From: Spirosoma endophyticum
GTDB lineage: Bacteria > Bacteroidota > Bacteroidia > Cytophagales > Spirosomataceae
Length of the DNA: 64,000 nucleotides
Assembly (NCBI RefSeq): GCF_900112365.1
Contig: NZ_FOLQ01000002.1
Coordinates: 310,001-374,000, forward strand
Reading direction: 5' to 3'
Under the pieces are notes generated by a model. The model did not search any database and was not told where the DNA came from. It saw nothing but the letters and a program-made list of their open reading frames with translations. Shown here piece after piece: positions 61,450-64,000 of the stretch. The position numbers and the translations under genes were made by a program. Position 1 is the stretch's first letter, and each line of letters begins with the position of its first letter.

Positions 61450-62114
61450 TAAGGTTTTACTACGTAGCAAGGTGTGACGGCAAAAGGCAATCGCTTGACG
61501 ATCACATCTTTTCCTGCCAGAAATTCTTCAACAGCCGCATTGGCTCCGGGGAATACGTTAGCATAATCGTCCAGCATAATGACGCCCCCTTTAACGACCC
61601 GGTCGTATAAATGCGTCAATACGGCGAGGGTTGGCTCGTAAACATCGACATCAATGTTAAGCAAACTGATACGTAGTTCAGGGTGTTTTTCCAGATAGGC
61701 GGGAATGGTCTGGCAAACGTCACCCTGGATCAGTTCCACATTTTGTCCAACACCTTTGTGATTCAGCACCGTCATGAGTTGATCCATATCAATGCCTTCT
61801 TCGCCCGAATCACTGATGAACTTTTCCCGCCAGACTTTGTCGGCTGTAAATTCTGTTTCGGGAAAACGGCCGAATGCATCAAAACCGATGATTTTTTTTG
61901 CGGTCGGGTTGCTCATCAGTTGCCGGAACGTAGCCAGCCGGATAAGCGACGCGCCCTTAAATACACCACATTCCACAATAGCACCGGGAATATCGAGCGT
62001 CATTTTATACAACTCGTAATGTGCCATCACTTTGGCCATTCGGTTAACGTCCGACGCCCAGTAGTAGTTATTTTCGTACTCGAACGAGCGCGTGAAATCA
62101 GGAAGCTGAATCAT
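61449..62114 (-). CDS. TylF/MycF family methyltransferase
   Basis: The 221-residue protein has the TylF/MycF signature: PGAIVECGVFKGASLIRLA, IIGFDAFGRFPETE, GVGQNVELIQGDVCQTIP and LLNIDVDVYEPTLAVLTHLY, with a metal-binding VIMLDDYANVFPGA. Members methylate sugar hydroxyls in macrolides and also occur in surface-glycan loci. Coupled to the downstream methylase by a TAATG overlap, so two methyltransferases are made together here. Confidence 0.92.
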   Translation of the reverse strand: MIQLPDFTRSFEYENNYYWASDVNRMAKVMAHYELYKMTLDIPGAIVECGVFKGASLIRLATFRQLMSNPTAKKIIGFDAFGRFPETEFTADKVWREKFISDSGEEGIDMDQLMTVLNHKGVGQNVELIQGDVCQTIPAYLEKHPELRISLLNIDVDVYEPTLAVLTHLYDRVVKGGVIMLDDYANVFPGANAAVEEFLAGKDVIVKRLPFAVTPCYVVKP

Positions 62115-62121
62115 TGAAATT

Positions 62122-62203
62122 GGTTTACGGTATACAGGTTACGGTATTCTGTGGGCTGACGCATAAAGTTATTATTGACGCGTCAGGCCGCCGAATACCG
62201 TAA
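62122..62203. repeat. Word-repeat hairpin H9 (GGTTTACGG/GGTTACGGTATTC type)
   Basis: The left arm 62138-62162 pairs with 62179-62203 over about 25 bases with four mismatches (TTACGGTATTC and CTGACGC blocks exact). Upstream, GGTTTACGGTATACAGGTTACGG is a degenerate direct repeat of the same word. It lies between the start of the TylF-like gene and the stop of the upstream unknown gene, and is homologous to H8. Confidence 0.85.
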
Positions 62204-62209
62204 TCCATT

Positions 62210-63805
62210 TTAAAACAAATGATCGGCGGCAACAGCGCCGTTCGGGTGAAAATCAAAATAATAACCGTTTAGAAATGGATTGTCGGCGCGGGCTGTCAAC
62301 CAGCCGCTATCATCACCAAAAAACTGCCTCAGTTCATCGTCGTCGCTTAACCGTATCGTATACAGGCCATTAGGCGGTACTACGCAGGTACGCTCAATGA
62401 CGGTCTGGTCGGATTCGCGATAAAATGAAAGTATTACGTTGGCCAGTCGGTCATATACTTTCAATGGAGCCGAGTTAGTCAGTACTATCTCCGAATGACC
62501 AACGTTGACGAAAGGCGCCCATCGAAACGTACCGGGTTTGTCCAGAATCTTCGGGTTGCCAACCTGTGGGGCAAAACAAATATTGCTCGGCAGCGATGAC
62601 GGTTTATCTATCTGCCCAACATTCAGTCCGAATTTCAAGCGCGTTGGAATGCGGGATGCATCGGTCCAGTGCGCGATGAGCTGCGCTGTTTTGGCCATTT
62701 CGGATGGTACACCGGCTTGTTTCGCCACTTCACCGAGGTCCAGTTGAACGTACTGACTAGCTGACGATCGGAACGGATAGGCATCAGGTGTTTCACCCAA
62801 TAATTTGCCGTCGGCGTCAAAAAAACGGAATGACAATGTAAAGTCCGAAGGTGAAAAAATCGGGTATACAACCAGTTTGGTAAAGAAACTGTCGGTCAGG
62901 TACAGCGGAATTGAGGTCGATGAATCCAGAAAACGCTCATCCTGGCGAGGCCAGTAGGCGCGGGTATCGGCCACGCTGGAGCTGTCATAATACGAGTGAG
63001 TTATGCTAACACTCTCGGCCGTCCGGTCGAGATTACCGACCAGAAAACGAGGAAAGAAGCCCGTGAAATTATGCCCGAACCGAATCATACCGGGTTCATC
63101 GCCCAGCAGGGTTTTCAGGTCCAGGTGTTCTTTTAAATACAGAAAAACCGTCTCATAAGGTTTGAGCGGAGCTAAGTCAAACGTACCGCTGGTCGCTTTT
63201 TGATACGTATCGACAATCTCATACGTCACCTTCGGGTGCTCAGTAGGAAGTGGCCCGTTGGTGAAGCTCAGGAATGGAGACAACCCATCGCGGCCGTAAA
63301 TATCGAAACCCGATTCGCTAACCTGATACTCATTATTTTGTTGCAGATCTTCGATATCATTGTAGATACGCCCCACAGTATGGACAACGCTACTGGCATT
63401 TTCGTTGTAATAAACCAGCACGAAGGCCGGATATGGAAAGACCAGATCCTGCGTCGAAAACACTTCCAGTTCCAGCGAACCCGTAAAGGCATCGGCAGAC
63501 TCGCCTACTTCAGGCAGTAAATCCGCATATTCGCTCATCTGCACCGACCAGGCTTTAGCCGAATCCAGCAGCATATATTTTCGCGACAGCAACGTACCGG
63601 CGGCATTCCGAAGCGTATACAGCAACCCAACTTCCTTAATATTTCGCTTAAGCAACCAGTAACCCATAAAGATTACTTTGCTAGAATACACATCGGTATG
63701 CAGTACCGGAAAAATCGCCGAAGACCGTAGCACGGGTTTTCGATTGGCTACTAAAGCCTCGCCCGCGCTCTGGGTTACCTGAAGATGACTTTGGTAGGAA
63801 CGCAT
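62210..63805 (-). CDS. Unknown protein of the pseudaminic acid locus (531 aa)
   Basis: A soluble protein without signal peptide or membrane helix, rich in beta-strand-like segments and aromatic residues. Recurring style: GYWLLKRNIKEVGLLYTLRN, LVFPYPAFVLVYYNENASS, IRFGHNFTGFFPRFLVGNLD, FDADGKLLGETPDAYPFRS and a late GWLTARADNPFLNGYYFDFH. It lies between pseC and the TylF-like gene on the same strand with short gaps, so it should serve in nonulosonate transfer, modification or export. I do not recognise a family; it could contain an uncharacterised glycosyltransferase. The N-terminal start is uncertain, since an internal ATG (GYWLLKRN) is also possible. Confidence 0.75.
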   Translation of the reverse strand: MRSYQSHLQVTQSAGEALVANRKPVLRSSAIFPVLHTDVYSSKVIFMGYWLLKRNIKEVGLLYTLRNAAGTLLSRKYMLLDSAKAWSVQMSEYADLLPEVGESADAFTGSLELEVFSTQDLVFPYPAFVLVYYNENASSVVHTVGRIYNDIEDLQQNNEYQVSESGFDIYGRDGLSPFLSFTNGPLPTEHPKVTYEIVDTYQKATSGTFDLAPLKPYETVFLYLKEHLDLKTLLGDEPGMIRFGHNFTGFFPRFLVGNLDRTAESVSITHSYYDSSSVADTRAYWPRQDERFLDSSTSIPLYLTDSFFTKLVVYPIFSPSDFTLSFRFFDADGKLLGETPDAYPFRSSASQYVQLDLGEVAKQAGVPSEMAKTAQLIAHWTDASRIPTRLKFGLNVGQIDKPSSLPSNICFAPQVGNPKILDKPGTFRWAPFVNVGHSEIVLTNSAPLKVYDRLANVILSFYRESDQTVIERTCVVPPNGLYTIRLSDDDELRQFFGDDSGWLTARADNPFLNGYYFDFHPNGAVAADHLF

Positions 63806-63831
63806 AGTTTAAAAGCCTAATAGGTACTAGT

Positions 63832-64000
63832 TTATCGACTGGATTTGAAGAATGCTGCTACGTTATCGATAACGTAATCCTGCTCCTCGTTGGTCAGCGT
63901 CGGGAACAACGGCAGACTTAAGCAGCCAGCATAATAACGTTCGGCATTTGGAAAATCGCCCGGCTTACCCCCTAAATTTTGGTAATACGGCATCAGATGC
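63832..64000 (-). CDS. pseC: UDP-4-amino-4,6-dideoxy-N-acetyl-beta-L-altrosamine transaminase, C-terminal end (cut by window edge)
   Basis: Only the last 56 codons are visible: HLMPYYQNLGGKPGDFPNAE, RYYAGCLSLPLFPTLTNEEQ and DYVIDNVAAFFKSSR with TAA. This is the C-terminal end of DegT/DnrJ/EryC1 aminotransferases, and the adjacent pse genes make PseC (C4 aminotransferase of the pathway) the best choice. The body of the gene, and probably pseB, lie beyond the right edge. Confidence 0.85.
   Translation of the reverse strand, partial: HLMPYYQNLGGKPGDFPNAERYYAGCLSLPLFPTLTNEEQDYVIDNVAAFFKSSR

Noticed and set aside
45700..62203. Short regular repeats that might suggest a CRISPR array
   Set aside because: The repeats are 7-8 base words inside hairpin arms, without unique spacers, and no cas gene is present.
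1..64000. tRNA, rRNA, insertion sequences or prophage
   Set aside because: No cloverleaf-like sequence, transposase motif, or integrase/capsid gene was recognised on reading both strands.

Overview
The window looks like a chromosome segment of a member of the Bacteroidota, most likely the order Cytophagales (Spirosoma-like). Supporting genes are a SusC/SusD pair, a type IX secretion plug-domain protein (DUF5103), LytTR/LytS signalling, DUF3276, DUF3667 and DUF1080 proteins, and several exact TAnnTTTG -7 promoter elements. The genus is inferred. No rRNA, tRNA, CRISPR array, insertion sequence or phage gene was recognised.

Layout. 1-5.5 kb: end of a cut-off gene, a small membrane protein, a PadR regulator with an FtsX/MacB-type permease, and gene debris. 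5.7-8.4 kb: FIST sensor, histidine kinase and receiver-only regulator. 8.4-12.9 kb: a DUF4136 protein, then an unusual three-gene cluster of a DUF805-FAD oxidoreductase fusion, a methyltransferase and a membrane-anchored unknown. 13.1-21.8 kb: a two-domain glycosyltransferase and a GH130 enzyme facing a SusC/SusD pair. 21.8-24 kb: an AT-rich gene-free kilobase and two acidic, probably disordered proteins. 24-31.4 kb: meaB, ispD and queA, a surface lipoprotein, a DUF1080 protein and an ABC-F ATPase. 31.5-43 kb: a His-rich TonB receptor with a HupE/UreJ transporter, a DUF3500 gene with a decayed tandem copy, a LytTR/LytS pair, a DUF3667 pseudogene, a radical SAM protein and a bestrophin. 43-51.5 kb: mostly core genes (T9SS plug-like, ychF, DUF3276, rlpA-like, DUF58, TlpA-like, ydcF-like, pfkA). 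51.8-64 kb: one long minus-strand surface-glycan locus carrying the pseudaminic acid pathway (end of pseC, then pseF, pseG, pseH, pseI), four methyltransferases, a flippase and two glycosyltransferases.

The most unusual signal is not a gene. At least ten junctions carry long hairpins whose arms are built from short degenerate words repeated with a 7-8 base period (for example GAATGAGT, AGTCGAT, GATGAAT). The sequences differ between sites but fall into subfamilies, and the architecture is shared: arms of about 17-37 bp, usually touching the stop codon of one gene and the start region of the next. They add codons to IspD, to a GT4 glycosyltransferase and to PseF, and one fills nearly the whole predicted 5' leader of ychF. 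Ordinary intrinsic terminators with plain stems are also present and are listed separately.
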